Assembly (NCBI GenBank): GCA_027596075.1
Contig: JADGJC010000047.1
Span: 129,098-193,097, forward strand
Reading direction: 5' to 3'
Source of the DNA: Rhizophlyctis rosea
Lineage: Eukaryota > Chytridiomycota > Chytridiomycetes > Rhizophlyctidales > Rhizophlyctidaceae
Length of the DNA: 64,000 nt
Shown: positions 55,054 to 64,000 of the stretch, piece by piece
How positions within the stretch are numbered: the first letter of the stretch is position 1
Layout: every line of letters begins with the position of its first letter
Notes under the pieces: generated by a model
Databases searched by the model: none
Told to the model about the DNA's origin: nothing
What the model saw: only the letters and a program-made list of their open reading frames with translations
Program-made: the position numbers and the translations under genes

Positions 55054-55455
55054 CTATAGTATCCGCTTGGGATGACAGTACGCGGGAAAGCTACTGTTAT
55101 TGAATACCCAAGGGTAAACTGATGTGAAATCACAGTATTTGATACGGTAATTCCGGGCCGCCTCGTCGTAAAGTTTTGTGGCATTTGGTCGCCCACCAAA
55201 GAAGGCATCACGCGAGTTCCATGACACATGCGATTGCAAAGATCCAGCGGTTTTTTTGCGTTCTTCTGAGGAGGGGGTTGTGAGATAGACGCCTATGTTT
55301 AGGAGGGTGCGGCGGAGGGCTGCGTCAATTGGGTCGTAGGTGTCGTCGTCTGATAGGTCGATTGGGCAGTTGGGGTGGGCGGTGAAGAGGGTTTGGCAGT
55401 GGGAATGTTGCTTTCGTAAATGGCCACTGCAGGGGGAGGTGCATGGTGTGTTGAT
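55054..55455 (-). pseudogene. Remnant of a protein-primed family B DNA polymerase (Polinton/adintovirus or plasmid type)
   Basis: An open frame of about 134 codons without a start runs from a stop at 55456-55458 to TAG at 55054-55056. Its end reads FFGGRPNATKLYDEAARNY then RIKYCDFTSVYPWV, followed by a cysteine/proline segment ending C-H-P-K-R-I-L. The FxGGRxNAxKLY block and the D-F-T-S-x-Y-P-W-V motif are polymerase motif A of protein-primed family B polymerases, with the catalytic Asp present. After the stop, the same frame continues N-F-D-K, the residues expected next in the family, so the stop is a lesion. Only this fragment of the gene is seen. Polintons, adintoviruses and linear plasmids carry such enzymes. 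It is an endogenous relic; no capsid, integrase or protease gene is visible nearby. Confidence 0.65.
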
Positions 55456-55458
55456 TCA

Positions 55459-56298
55459 ACTTGCGGTTGAAGTGCGTCAGCTGCTGAGGCAATAGATGTT
55501 GTGCTAGCTATTACTCTACAGGTACCCTATGGCGGCAGATCATAGGCGGTTTTGTCGGAAGCAACGGGAATATGAGCAAGCGGCTGGCGTGACTTGAGCC
55601 TGTGTATTAAGGACGCAGCATCTGACGTCGCTGTCATGCTAATGCCTTCATCTGCCGCTTTGTCGGTAGAGGGAGAAACAATATCCAACAAAACGGGCCC
55701 AAAAAAATATAAAAAAAAGTAAGAAAAACAAAACAGTGTAATGGGTGGCCTCCTTAGGCGGTGGTGCCATGTGAGCGTTGCTTGCTTTCCGTCAGTGGGC
55801 TCAATATTCCCCGCCTGGAGCCTGACCCCAAGCACACTGTCAGTACTGCTAGTACTCTACTTACTGTTACAGCATCTGAATTGAAACATAGTAGCTCTCT
55901 TTTCGCAAAATTACTATTACTGCCATTGATTACCTAGTGAGTCTTTTCATGATCAGTCTTGCCATCCAAATCAGGTTGATCTTATGACCTTGTTGCGAAA
56001 CTTGGTTCGCTGACGCCGCTATAACTGGGACTTCCTCAAGTCGGCGCATTGAAGCAGTGAGTGCAAAGATGATTCCAGGTTGAGTTAGCTACCTAAAAAC
56101 CCATTGAGGCGAGTAAGGTAACGTTGGAATGCAATTAATCAAGTGTCGTATATTGTTGCGTACGACCTCACCAGCGCCAGGAATTTCAATCTAACGCAAG
56201 CAGCAGGTGCCTAACACGGATTTCCGATAAAACCAACAAGAATTCATATTCAGACTTTTATATACATCGCAAGTAATGACCACGACCAGAGGCACCAA
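55459..56298. other. Intergenic, 840 bp
   Basis: It lies between the polymerase remnant and the HNH protein. A 102-codon minus-strand frame at 55527-55835 has no recognisable features. I see no terminal repeats that would bound a mobile element. Confidence 0.4.
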
Positions 56299-56940
56299 CT
56301 AACAAGCATGCCGCGTCAGTACATCATCCAAAGTCAAAGCATTAGCCAACTTCTCCCCAACCTCGCTCCCTCCAAAAAAGCTTGCTACGCTTGCCCTCCT
56401 TTCCTCTGATTCCTCCAAAGAACCCCTGACCGTCTCATCATCACCATCTTCATCCTCCTCCTTTGGCTGAGCGCCTGCTCGTGCCCTGTTCAGCACACAG
56501 AGCACGAAGTGGAAGTTGAGTAAGGCATCAGGGGGCATGAATTCCGCCCACTGTTTCCCATCCTTGCGCACTCTCCGGTTGACATCAAGGATAACCCCAT
56601 CATACTCTTCCCAAGACGCTCCCAGCGACACCATGTGATACTCCTCGCCCACCCTCTCAACCGTCACAAACCCCTCATCCCAAGCTTTGGCGAGGTTCTT
56701 GTCCAACAGTAAGCCGTTTTGTACGTCATTGATGTCATCTGCCAGCGAACGGATGACGGCACGGATGCCTTCCGGTAACCTATCCCTCCTATGGTGTGCC
56801 CACCAAGCCAAAGCTAGCACATGAGATCCTTCTAAAGTGGTCCATTGGCGTGTGACAAGGCAGTGTCCATCTCGTTGGTAGAGCCTCTCCTTAAACTTGT
56901 TCTCGCGGTCATTGTTCTCGACAGCAACATTTGCATCCAC
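56299..56940 (-). CDS. Fungal HNH-nuclease-like protein, final His missing
   Basis: The frame encodes 213 residues; it opens at a GTG (56940), so a short upstream exon or ATG is likely missing. The HNH_2-like core reads FKERLYQRDGHCLVTRQW (Cys27 and the C-x-x-T motif), then GSHVLALAWW with the first His (His40). The block DDINDVQNGLLLDKNLAKAW carries the central Asn75. In typical members N-G-L-L-L is followed by x-x-D-x-H-x-x-F-D-x-G; here the His position is Ala84 (LAKAWDEGF). The fold is kept but one metal or catalytic residue is lost, so nuclease activity is doubtful. Many fungal genomes carry such proteins of unknown role. The C-terminal third is acidic and disordered. Confidence 0.65.
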   Translation of the reverse strand: MDANVAVENNDRENKFKERLYQRDGHCLVTRQWTTLEGSHVLALAWWAHHRRDRLPEGIRAVIRSLADDINDVQNGLLLDKNLAKAWDEGFVTVERVGEEYHMVSLGASWEEYDGVILDVNRRVRKDGKQWAEFMPPDALLNFHFVLCVLNRARAGAQPKEEDEDGDDETVRGSLEESEERRASVASFFGGSEVGEKLANALTLDDVLTRHAC

Positions 56941-57502
56941 AACGACCTGCTCCTGTCCAGTTACGGAGCGGGGCAGTGGCGCAGCAGTGGCGCATTCAAC
57001 CCTCCAAAAGCACAGTCACTACAGTCCGTGACGGCAAACCATGCCGACAGCCAAAACATCCGGTTCCAATGTGTGGCTCGTGCGGGTCCTGCGGGCAGCT
57101 GCGGGAGCGGTTGTCTTCGTTGTCACATTGGGAACTGGTCTGCTTCACTTGCTTCCGAGAGGAGGTGCTTCTTTAAGTTCGGGTGCTTCGGGAGAAGGGT
57201 GTAGGAGTCGAAGGTGTCTTTTCACATGGTCTCGGAATTGGGCTTACCTTCCCTCCTGACAGAAGGCCGCGTTGGACTTTTTGGCAGAGGCCGCAATGAA
57301 GCTCGAGCTTCCATGCTCCTTTCTTGAACGGTTTTATATGGATGCAAATACCAATTCTTGATCGACCTGACACAGAACCCGACATTACGGAGACACGAGT
57401 AAAATGAGCAACATACAAGTATTTCATGTTTCTGTTCTGAATCCATGTCAAGAGGAAAACCCGGGGCACTCCCCATCCAGTATCGCGCGAGCCCCAACGG
57501 AA
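56941..57502. other. Intergenic, 562 bp
   Basis: This is downstream of the acyltransferase gene and upstream of the HNH protein. A first exon of the HNH gene may be hidden here; I could not identify it. Confidence 0.4.
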
Positions 57503-59626
57503 TCACAGTTGCTCTATCCGAACATCATCGACCCCCTGCCGCCCGACATCCCCCCTCTTTCCCCGCGTTCGCTTTTCCAGACACCGCCTCACAAGCCCAT
57601 GTGTGATTCCATCCACCAACCACATCGGCACCCCTACAACCGCCCCCCGCGCAATGTCCCTCACAGCTGCGGCACAGTTGGTGAGGGACCACTCAGAGAC
57701 AAAAAGAACCCGCCAGATGAAAAAAGCAAAATCGCCTAGGGGTTTCTCAATTGCCCAGTCAAAGATGTCCGCAAGGATGAGGGTCGGAAAGAGGGTGAGG
57801 AGGAAGGAGCTGTTCGTGCGGGTTGGAAAACATAGGTTAGCTATTTCGCCATATTGGGAGACCATTCTAGTAGCTGAGGAAAGGCTTGAATTTGAAAGAC
57901 TCACCATCCTACCAACACATCATAATTCCTCATCCCTCCCCGATCATGCATCAACACAATGCACCGCGACATAATCGTACTAATCACAAATTCATGGAAC
58001 AAATATATCCCAATGCTCCGCTTTCCCAACCACTGGAAGGGTGCGAGCTTGAAGACTCTTTGTGGCCAGGGCCCAATTTCCACGCCGATGAGGACTGCAA
58101 CGGCTGTAAGCCAGTCAGCCATATTGATGTGCGCAACGTTGAGGCGGGTGGATGTGGGGGGTAGCCAGGAAGCTGAGGGCATGTAGATTATGGGTAGGGT
58201 GTTGTTCAGGAAGTAGGTTATTGGGCGGACCCATTGGCAGAGGGGTACTACTACGAAGGATAGGAAGGACTGTTTCGGAAGACACACGAATGAGTTGTAA
58301 TCGAAAAGAGCATGTGTGTGAGAGAGCTTGGATTATGCCAATTGAACACTCACAATCGTTAACATCCTCCACTTCGGCCCATCCCTAATCCCCGTCCAGA
58401 CGCCTTGGACCGCCAAATCAGCCATCCACAACCCGATGATGAACAGAAACATGTAACTTTCTATCCACCAAAAGATCAACGTCAAAATTGCGTACAAGAT
58501 CCAAGAGCGTTTGGGAACCGCGGTTGCGATGACGGCGACGAAGAAGATAAGATTTGAACCCGCATAGGACACAGCAATGGCCCAAAGAGCGCTGGAGTAC
58601 CGGACCATGTCGGGAGGTGTCATGAAGTTCGTTGCCTGCCGATAGCGAAACCCCATGAATGTTGATGAGTATATAGTACAGGGTTCGATATACAAAAAAG
58701 AAAAGGAACTATGAAATGAGAACACTCACGAAATTAAACACATAAAGTAAATACTCCGAAAACTCATCCCCAATATCACACCACCCGGGCTTGCCCCTAG
58801 TCCTACTCTCCAAAATCGAATACACCGCCTGCGTAGCATCTTCCATCCACCCAGCTCTACACCCACCCCACTGTAACAACACCACAAACGCCGTAGGGAT
58901 CAACAACCGAAACGGTCGTCTCACCGCGCTAGACGCAAGACATTTCAAATTCGGTTTACCCTTCCGAGCGGAAGATAGGAACGAAAGAACCAAAACACGC
59001 CCAATGAGGATGAAGAAGACGTAGAGCGTCCAAGATGTCCAGAGGGTTGGGAGGGGGAGTTGTGTTTTCAAGGAGGGGTTGTGGAAGTCGCCAAAGGTTG
59101 AGTCTACCCAGTGGTGGAGGAGGATGCCGATGGAGCAGAGGCCGCGGAGGCCGTCGAGGTAGGAGGCGCGTTCAAGTTTTGGTGGATTGGGTTTTGTGGT
59201 CGCAGGGGTTGACGTAGGGTTCGGGATTCGGTCAGGGGATTTGAGAGGTGCGGGGTCAACGTCAATGTTTACAGATGTAGGTTGATGGACTCGGAGGGTG
59301 TCGACGCTGACGTCCGATGCTGCTGCTCTGTTTGTATAGGGATCAACGAAACGGTGACGGGATGTGTTTGTGAGCGTGTCGTAGCTGAAAACGGATGTTG
59401 CTGCTGTGTTTGAGCGGTGGCGGGGTGTGTTTGTGGGACTGGCGTTAGGTGCATCCAAGTGTTCGTCGACGGCTGTTATTTCCGACCCCATCGTGCGGGG
59501 AGATCCTGCTTGTGGCCAGAAGCTGACGGACGTGGGTGTTAGCTCTGAAGATTGCCGCGAATGACCAACGTGTTCATTTTCGACTCTGGGGCTATAGAGC
59601 CCATAATGGTCATTGGTCGATGACAT
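57503..59626 (-). CDS. Membrane acyltransferase (acyltransferase_3 / OafA-like)
   Basis: Four exons start at ATG 59626 (MSSTNDHYGLYSPRVEN). The first about 165 residues are cytosolic, Ser/Thr-rich and disordered. The family core begins at RASYLDGLRGLCSIGILLHH, which carries the R/Y-L-D-G-L-R-G motif and His. Membrane segments follow: TLYVFFILIGRVLVLSFLSS, FRLLIPTAFVVLLQWGG, then in exon 2 YSSALWAIAVSYAGSNLIFF, ILTLIFWWIESYMFLFIIGL. Exon 3 has ADWLTAVAVLIGVEIGPW and LGKRSIGIYLFHEFVIS, the conserved C-terminal S-I-G-I-Y-L-F-H motif. Exon 4 gives a last helix, LLTLFPTLILADIFDWAIEK. The family transfers acyl groups to carbohydrates or lipids at membranes; fungal members are mostly uncharacterised. 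Substrate is unknown. Confidence 0.85.
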
Positions 59627-60611
59627 TGGTGAGGAAAGTGTGCTAACTTCAGATTGGACGGACCGCCAGATGGTGTTTATTTTTGAAAGGTGTGCCAGGA
59701 CTGTCGTCTTTGCTGTTCACCCGAAGCAAAACGAAGACTGTTGGGACGTCATGAAGGAGTTCCAGTTGCTTGCACATATATAATTCTCTGGCGCGGTCTT
59801 TACGTCTCGATGCGCAAATCTTTGGAAATTTTGGATGTTGTTTGACAGGTGTTTCCGAACTTATGCCATCATCCTCGTGGGGGAACAAGGCTGAACTCGG
59901 CTGGACCAGCAAAGGAGAATGTAGAACGGGGGACAGGAGGACAAATGCAAGTCGCGAGACACAGGAGCACAGGGCAAAGGGGAACACTTTCCTCTTTCCT
60001 TTAACAGCTCCTGTGTGTGTGAAGGGACTTCCATCCATAGTCCCCTTCGACATGAATGGTAACTGGTGTAACTTGAATGTGCGGTGGCCCCTTCATCCCA
60101 TACAGACCCGTAAAGACGCACTATCAAAAAATTGTTCGAAGAATTCAATCTGCTGGCGGGCACAGGCGATTTTTGAAGCAACACTGCGCCCACCGAGCAA
60201 GTTTGACAACTTCTGTCACTTGGTGTGACGTCAGCAGCGATGAGGCGCGTGCCAGAGTCTTTCCATTGTGTAACAATTGAAAAATTCAAAAACCCTAAAT
60301 GACGAAAACCTAAATTATCTAATGCTGTATAAGACACATGTGGGCCAAGACGTTACCTATTGTTGGGACGAGTCATTCAACCCATTTCCGTTCATCTATC
60401 TTAAATGAGGCTCCCAACGGCTCCACGTTTCTACGTTTGCTTTCTAAGGGCTTCGAGCCCGTCTCCCAACCAAACGACCGAGGTCAATGGAGCTGGATGA
60501 TCATTACATGCATCAGCAGATTCAGCAGCAAACACCGCACAAGTTGTTGAAGGGACATCGGGGACACATATTATTTGAACGAAGTATATAAGACAGCCAC
60601 ATGCACCTCCT
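59627..60611. other. Intergenic, 985 bp
   Basis: This region lies between the acyltransferase start and the 3' end of the Trp-Trp repeat gene. Short frames at 59649-60337 on both strands lack features. I see no gene. Confidence 0.45.
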
Positions 60612-61374
60612 TCAAAATGAACTAAAGTCAACAAGCCATGCACTGAAAGGGCCGTCCACAGCCATACCAACATCCCCTTCCATCCACCCTCCTTGCAAAA
60701 ATGGTGGAACATTAGCTCCATCATTTTCCACCATTAATCTCCCTCGCAAATCCCCTACTCTTTCTTTCCCATCAACATTCAACAATCCACTATTCCTCCA
60801 CCACTCCCTCGCCTCCGCAGGCTTATGCTCCCCAACCACTATATCTGCATCAAATTTCATCTCTAACCCACTCCCCCTCCACCACTCCAAAACCTCAACC
60901 CGCCTCGCATCATTAAGAGCACTCTTGGTCCAAAGCAACTCCAGCCCGCTCCCTTTCCACCACGTAAGCGCATCCACATGTCCAGACCAGCTAGCGCGAT
61001 CCATCGGGTCTTCGGTGTACTTCAAGGGCAACCCGCTATCCTTCCACCACTGTAAAACTCGTACATGCCCATGCCAACTGGCGGAATCCATCGCGCTTGC
61101 CGTGTAATCGAAGTATTTCTCAGTGCGGAACAACCTGTCCAATTCCGTCAATTGCCCACAGCTACTCTCTTCATCTACCGCCTTTCGCACAGCCCTCCAG
61201 TTGCGCGTCTTCTCCTCTAACCCACTATTCGCCCACCATTCCAAAACATCTGGTCTCCCATTCTTCGCCTTCTGACGAGCCATCTCCAGCGTCGCCTGGC
61301 CGTACAGCAACTTCAATCCACTCTCCTTTGCCCACCACTCCAAAACATGGACGTGTCCCATCTCCGTTGCCCCA
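60612..61374 (-). pseudogene. C-terminal part of the third Trp-Trp repeat gene, out of frame
   Basis: A 250-codon frame continues the repeat array immediately after the stop of the upstream part: GHVHVLEWWAKESGLKLLYG, RPDVLEWWANSGLEEKT, GHVRVLQWWKDSGLPLKYT, GHVDALTWWKGSGLELLWT, VEVLEWWRGSGLEMKFD and AEAREWWRNSGL, ending with a Phe/Ser tail at 60612. Reading back across the junction, N-G-A-T-E-M-G-H-V-H shows that one extra base near 61377-61380 puts it out of frame with the preceding repeats. It is therefore either the broken-off C-terminus of one protein of about 700 residues or the product of a sequencing error. Confidence 0.65.
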
Positions 61375-62730
61375 TTAGAAGGCCGCAGAGCTGTACCGTG
61401 GTTCCATCCCGCTCCGCCGGACCCACCATTTTAAAATATCCAAGTGTCCGTCCCGGCTTGCCCAATCCATTGCTCGCGCAGTATATTTAAGTTCCAACCC
61501 ACTCTCCCGAACCCACCAGTCCAAAACATCCACCTTCCCAGACCGACTAGCCAAATTCAATGCCCAATCCGAGTAAGTCAACTCCACACCGCTCCGATCC
61601 CGCCACCATTCTAAAACCTCAATGTGACCGTGTTCCGATGCCCAATCAATGCTTCTAACACTGTATCGCAATTCAAACCCACTTTGCTTCCACCACTCTA
61701 AAACCGAAACATGCCCTCCCCTACTCGCAAAATTCAGTGAGTTGTGAGTACAGGTAATCCAACCGGGATCATCTATTTCCCTATTAAGCCACCACTCAAT
61801 GAGAGGAATATGTCCGTGAACACAGGCTAGATCTATGGCGGTTGGCTCGCCTCCGGGACGCTGCCGACGACGAGGGGGGTGGAATGGTAAGGGTGTGTTG
61901 CCGAATAGAGGAGTCAATCCGCTTGCGAGCCACCAATTGAGAACGTCCAGGTGACCGTGCTTCGTGGCTAATTTGAGGGCGTTTTCCGACCAGTAAAGCG
62001 GGAGGGAAGAATTCTTCCACCAGTTTAGGATGGAGATGTTGCCTTTTGAGCTGGCAGTGTCGAGTGCGTGATAGGAATATTTGGGCGGTAATTGGTTGGC
62101 CATGGCTTTCCACCAATCCAGTACATCGACATGGCCATGTTCGCTAGCGAGATCTATGGCCCGTTCGGTGTACTTTGCCCCTCTTGACAACAATCCGCTG
62201 TCTTTCCACCAGTCCAGAACCGTCAGGCGTCCACGGGCACTTGCCAGGTCAAGAGAGTGGTGGGAATATCCAAAAGGTACGCCGCTGGAGGTCTTCCACC
62301 AATCTAAGATAGCAACATGACCATGTTCACTGGCGGAGTCCATTGCCCAATGAGTGCAATACTGTGTATTCCATCCGTTGGAATTCCACAAGTCTAGGGT
62401 CCTATGCGAGTCTTTCAAAGGTAATCCGCTACTTTTCCACCAATGCAGTACGAAAATATGACCCTTAGCACAAGCCTGGTCCAAAGCTCTGTGGGAGTAT
62501 TTGGGTGGTCGAGAACCGTTTTCAAGTCTTCTGGACCAGAAATTCAGACTGGAGAGATCAGCTTGTGCGGAGGCATTGTCGAGACTTAGAAGGCGTGGAC
62601 GGGGAGCAGAAGCGGAAGGCGGGGAAGGGAAGTGGTAGGTGTAAAGGAGGTTCAACGTGATTTGTAAGTGGACGTCAGCGGGTGCGAGGCAGAGGATTCT
62701 GTCAATCAACTCGGGTGGTAGGAGGAGCAT
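61375..62730 (-). CDS. Trp-Trp ankyrin-like repeat protein, third locus (N-terminal 451 residues)
   Basis: This single exon runs from ATG 62730 to a TAA at 61375-61377. The leader MLLLPPELIDRILCLAPAD, then LQITLNLLYTYHFP, has an F-box-like look. It is followed by about eleven repeats of roughly 33 residues, for example GHVAILDWWKTSSGV, GRLTVLDWWKDSGLL, GHVDVLDWWKAMAN, GHLDVLNWWLASGL, GHIPLIEWWLNR, GHVSVLEWWKQSGF and GHIEVLEWWRDRSGV. The consensus is A-x-D-x-A-S-x-x-G-H-V-x-V-L-x-W-W-K-x-S-G-L-x-L-x-Y-(S/T). The Trp pair replaces the usual L-L of ankyrin repeats. The function is not known; a repeat scaffold for protein binding is inferred. The neighbouring out-of-frame piece at 60612-61374 probably belonged to this gene. 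Confidence 0.75.
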   Translation of the reverse strand: MLLLPPELIDRILCLAPADVHLQITLNLLYTYHFPSPPSASAPRPRLLSLDNASAQADLSSLNFWSRRLENGSRPPKYSHRALDQACAKGHIFVLHWWKSSGLPLKDSHRTLDLWNSNGWNTQYCTHWAMDSASEHGHVAILDWWKTSSGVPFGYSHHSLDLASARGRLTVLDWWKDSGLLSRGAKYTERAIDLASEHGHVDVLDWWKAMANQLPPKYSYHALDTASSKGNISILNWWKNSSLPLYWSENALKLATKHGHLDVLNWWLASGLTPLFGNTPLPFHPPRRRQRPGGEPTAIDLACVHGHIPLIEWWLNREIDDPGWITCTHNSLNFASRGGHVSVLEWWKQSGFELRYSVRSIDWASEHGHIEVLEWWRDRSGVELTYSDWALNLASRSGKVDVLDWWVRESGLELKYTARAMDWASRDGHLDILKWWVRRSGMEPRYSSAAF

Positions 62731-63333
62731 ATTTTTTCAGGTCCCTTGATGGGGTAAATTGTTTCGAGCGCCGATCTATTCCGGGGAAAAGCTGTATGTG
62801 ATGTGGGAGAGGGTGATCGTCAAACTCAGTGCAAAGCCTTTATGTACGAAACGTTTGACTTGAAGTTGATCCCAAATTCTCGCATGCTTCAAGTGTGAAG
62901 GTGCTGGGAAGGGGAAATGCCCCCTGCTCGACCTGGTGGGAGCTGGACATTAAACAGCTTGTGTCATCTGTGTCATCTGGGTCATCAGATTCATCAGTCA
63001 ATTGCGCAGTCGTCCTGCAAGGCTGCACTCGCTGCCTGACTATATCTCGTAAGTTGTACGCCGGACATAGGTACATCCATTGAATCAGCCACGTCATAGG
63101 CATCCAATGTAGCAGATAAAACAGTTGCTCAAGGCGCGAAGATCTCAAAATAACCCCCCAAACTCCCCCACACAAAACACTCCGCACCAACATCGCAAAC
63201 ACCTCCAACTCAAAACGCCCACCCAATTCATCAGTCCCCATCATCAACATCAACATCATCATCATCACTATCCAACCACTAACATCTATCCAAACCTTCC
63301 CATCCTTCTCCTATATAGAACGCAAAGGTCTAC
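62731..63333. other. Intergenic, 603 bp
   Basis: This region lies between the repeat gene start and the auxilin-like stop. It contains imperfect TCATC/ATC microsatellite tracts at about 62961-63000 (TGTGTCATC units) and 63236-63272 (CATCAA/CATCAT). No gene is seen. Confidence 0.5.
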
Positions 63334-64000
63334 CTACGCCATCCCATTCTGCACCTTAAACGAATCCCACGCCTTGTTCAACGTACTAAACACCCCATTG
63401 GCTATAAGTCGATGCTCAATCGACGAATCCTGACTCAACTGCTCCAAAAAACGAAAGCCAAAATCAGTAAACCTACACCTCCACCTCCCAAAACCAACCA
63501 CAAAACAAACCAAGAGAAATTTTTCACTTCACACCCACCTTGTCAGGATGCACCTTCCCAACCGCCCTCATATACCGAACCTTCACCTGACTGGGCGTAA
63601 TCAACTCGCTCAAATTAATCGTCTTCCACTCCAACTCCCTCCAAAGCACCAGATCCAAACTCGATAAAAGCGCTCGGAGGTTATCTTCTTTACCGCGGCG
63701 CCAGGCGTTGATCTGTGTGTTTTGTGATTGTTGAGCAAAAATGCCAGAAGGGTATGAAAGAGAAAAGAGAAAGGGGAAGAAAGGGGAAGGAGGGGGGAAC
63801 ACCATACCCGATCATCAGTCTGGTCCTTCAAAGCGAGTTTCTGCGCTTCCTCGTTTTCAGCCTGTTGGTTTTGGTCCCGTAGTTTTGCGACGGCTGCGTC
63901 GACGGCTTGGCGGACGTGTGTTTCTGCGTGTCTGTGAGCAAATGATAATGGCGGTGAGTAAGGGTCGGAAGATACTGACCGCACAGGGCCATATATATAG
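63334..64000 (-). CDS. Auxilin-like J-domain protein, C-terminal part (runs off window)
   Basis: Minus-strand exons end at TAG 63334-63336. From the window edge inward the exons read VRQAVDAAVAKLRDQNQQAE, then after GT-AG splicing INAWRRGKEDNLRALLSSLD, LVLWRELEWKTINLSELI and VKVRYMRAVGKVHPDK. A last exon, LSQDSSIEHRLIANGVFSTL, then NKAWDSFKVQNGMA, ends the protein. This is the auxilin/GAK-type J domain: W-x-x-G-K-E-x-N-x-R-A-L-L, an intact HPD and the closing L-N-x-A-W-D-x-F. Auxilins recruit Hsc70 to uncoat clathrin-coated vesicles. Upstream clathrin- and ubiquitin-binding regions would lie outside the window, so a general J-domain relative cannot be fully excluded. Confidence 0.8.

Noticed and set aside
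59649..60337. Overlapping frames of 130-160 codons on both strands in the acyltransferase upstream region
   Set aside because: No domain features, no agreement with splice signals, and each is mostly complementary to another frame.
63236..63272. CAT-rich repeats as a CRISPR-like or structured array
   Set aside because: They are simple CATCAA/CATCAT microsatellite tracts without spacers.

Overview
The window is nuclear DNA of a zoosporic (flagellated) true fungus, most likely a chytrid. The genes have short GT-AG introns, often with GTAAGT or GTGAGT donors. They include fungal or general eukaryotic housekeeping genes (Ada3, THOC7, MPC2, a myotubularin) together with proteins otherwise known from organisms with motile cilia (NSUN7-, PPP1R36- and SAXO4-like). 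Assignment to Chytridiomycota is inference from gene content. I saw no rRNA, convincing tRNA, or CRISPR array. Exon boundaries are my own reading; where a whole gene is joined I checked that exon lengths add up to an open frame.

Layout. 0-2.6 kb: the N-terminal end of a Trp-Trp ankyrin-like repeat gene (-), a DUF84-type inosine/xanthosine triphosphatase (-) and a LITAF-like membrane zinc protein (+). 3.0-10.7 kb: an NSUN7-like rRNA/tRNA methyltransferase relative lacking both catalytic cysteines (-), a PPP1R36-like protein (+) and a SAXO4/PPP1R32-like axonemal protein (-), which together form a flagellum-flavoured block. 11.4-15.6 kb: a tandem trio of BTB-like genes, one open and two broken. 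15.7-23.8 kb: THOC7 (-), an ankyrin-repeat protein (+), an F-box/leucine-rich protein (+) and the SAGA subunit Ada3 (+). 25.3-34.8 kb: a double GATA-finger transcription factor with an unusual C-terminal region and an assembly gap (+), then a myotubularin phosphatase, a calcineurin-B-like EF-hand protein and an ACOT13-like thioesterase (all -).

35.1-41.3 kb: two tandem, decaying copies of an unrecognised family with SUMO-interaction-like motifs. 42.8-49.6 kb: MPC2, a long coiled-coil protein and a HET-domain protein (all +). 50.2-62.8 kb: a broken Trp-Trp repeat pseudogene (-), an MDR oxidoreductase (-), a remnant of a protein-primed family B DNA polymerase (-), an HNH-domain protein (-), a membrane acyltransferase (-) and a third Trp-Trp repeat gene with one frameshift (-). 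63.3 kb to the end: the J-domain end of an auxilin-like protein (-).

The window mixes stable single-copy genes with fast-evolving lineage-specific families (Trp-Trp repeats, BTB-like trio, unknown tandem pair, HET) that are duplicating and decaying in place. Several breaks are single-base, so sequencing error must be excluded before calling each a pseudogene.
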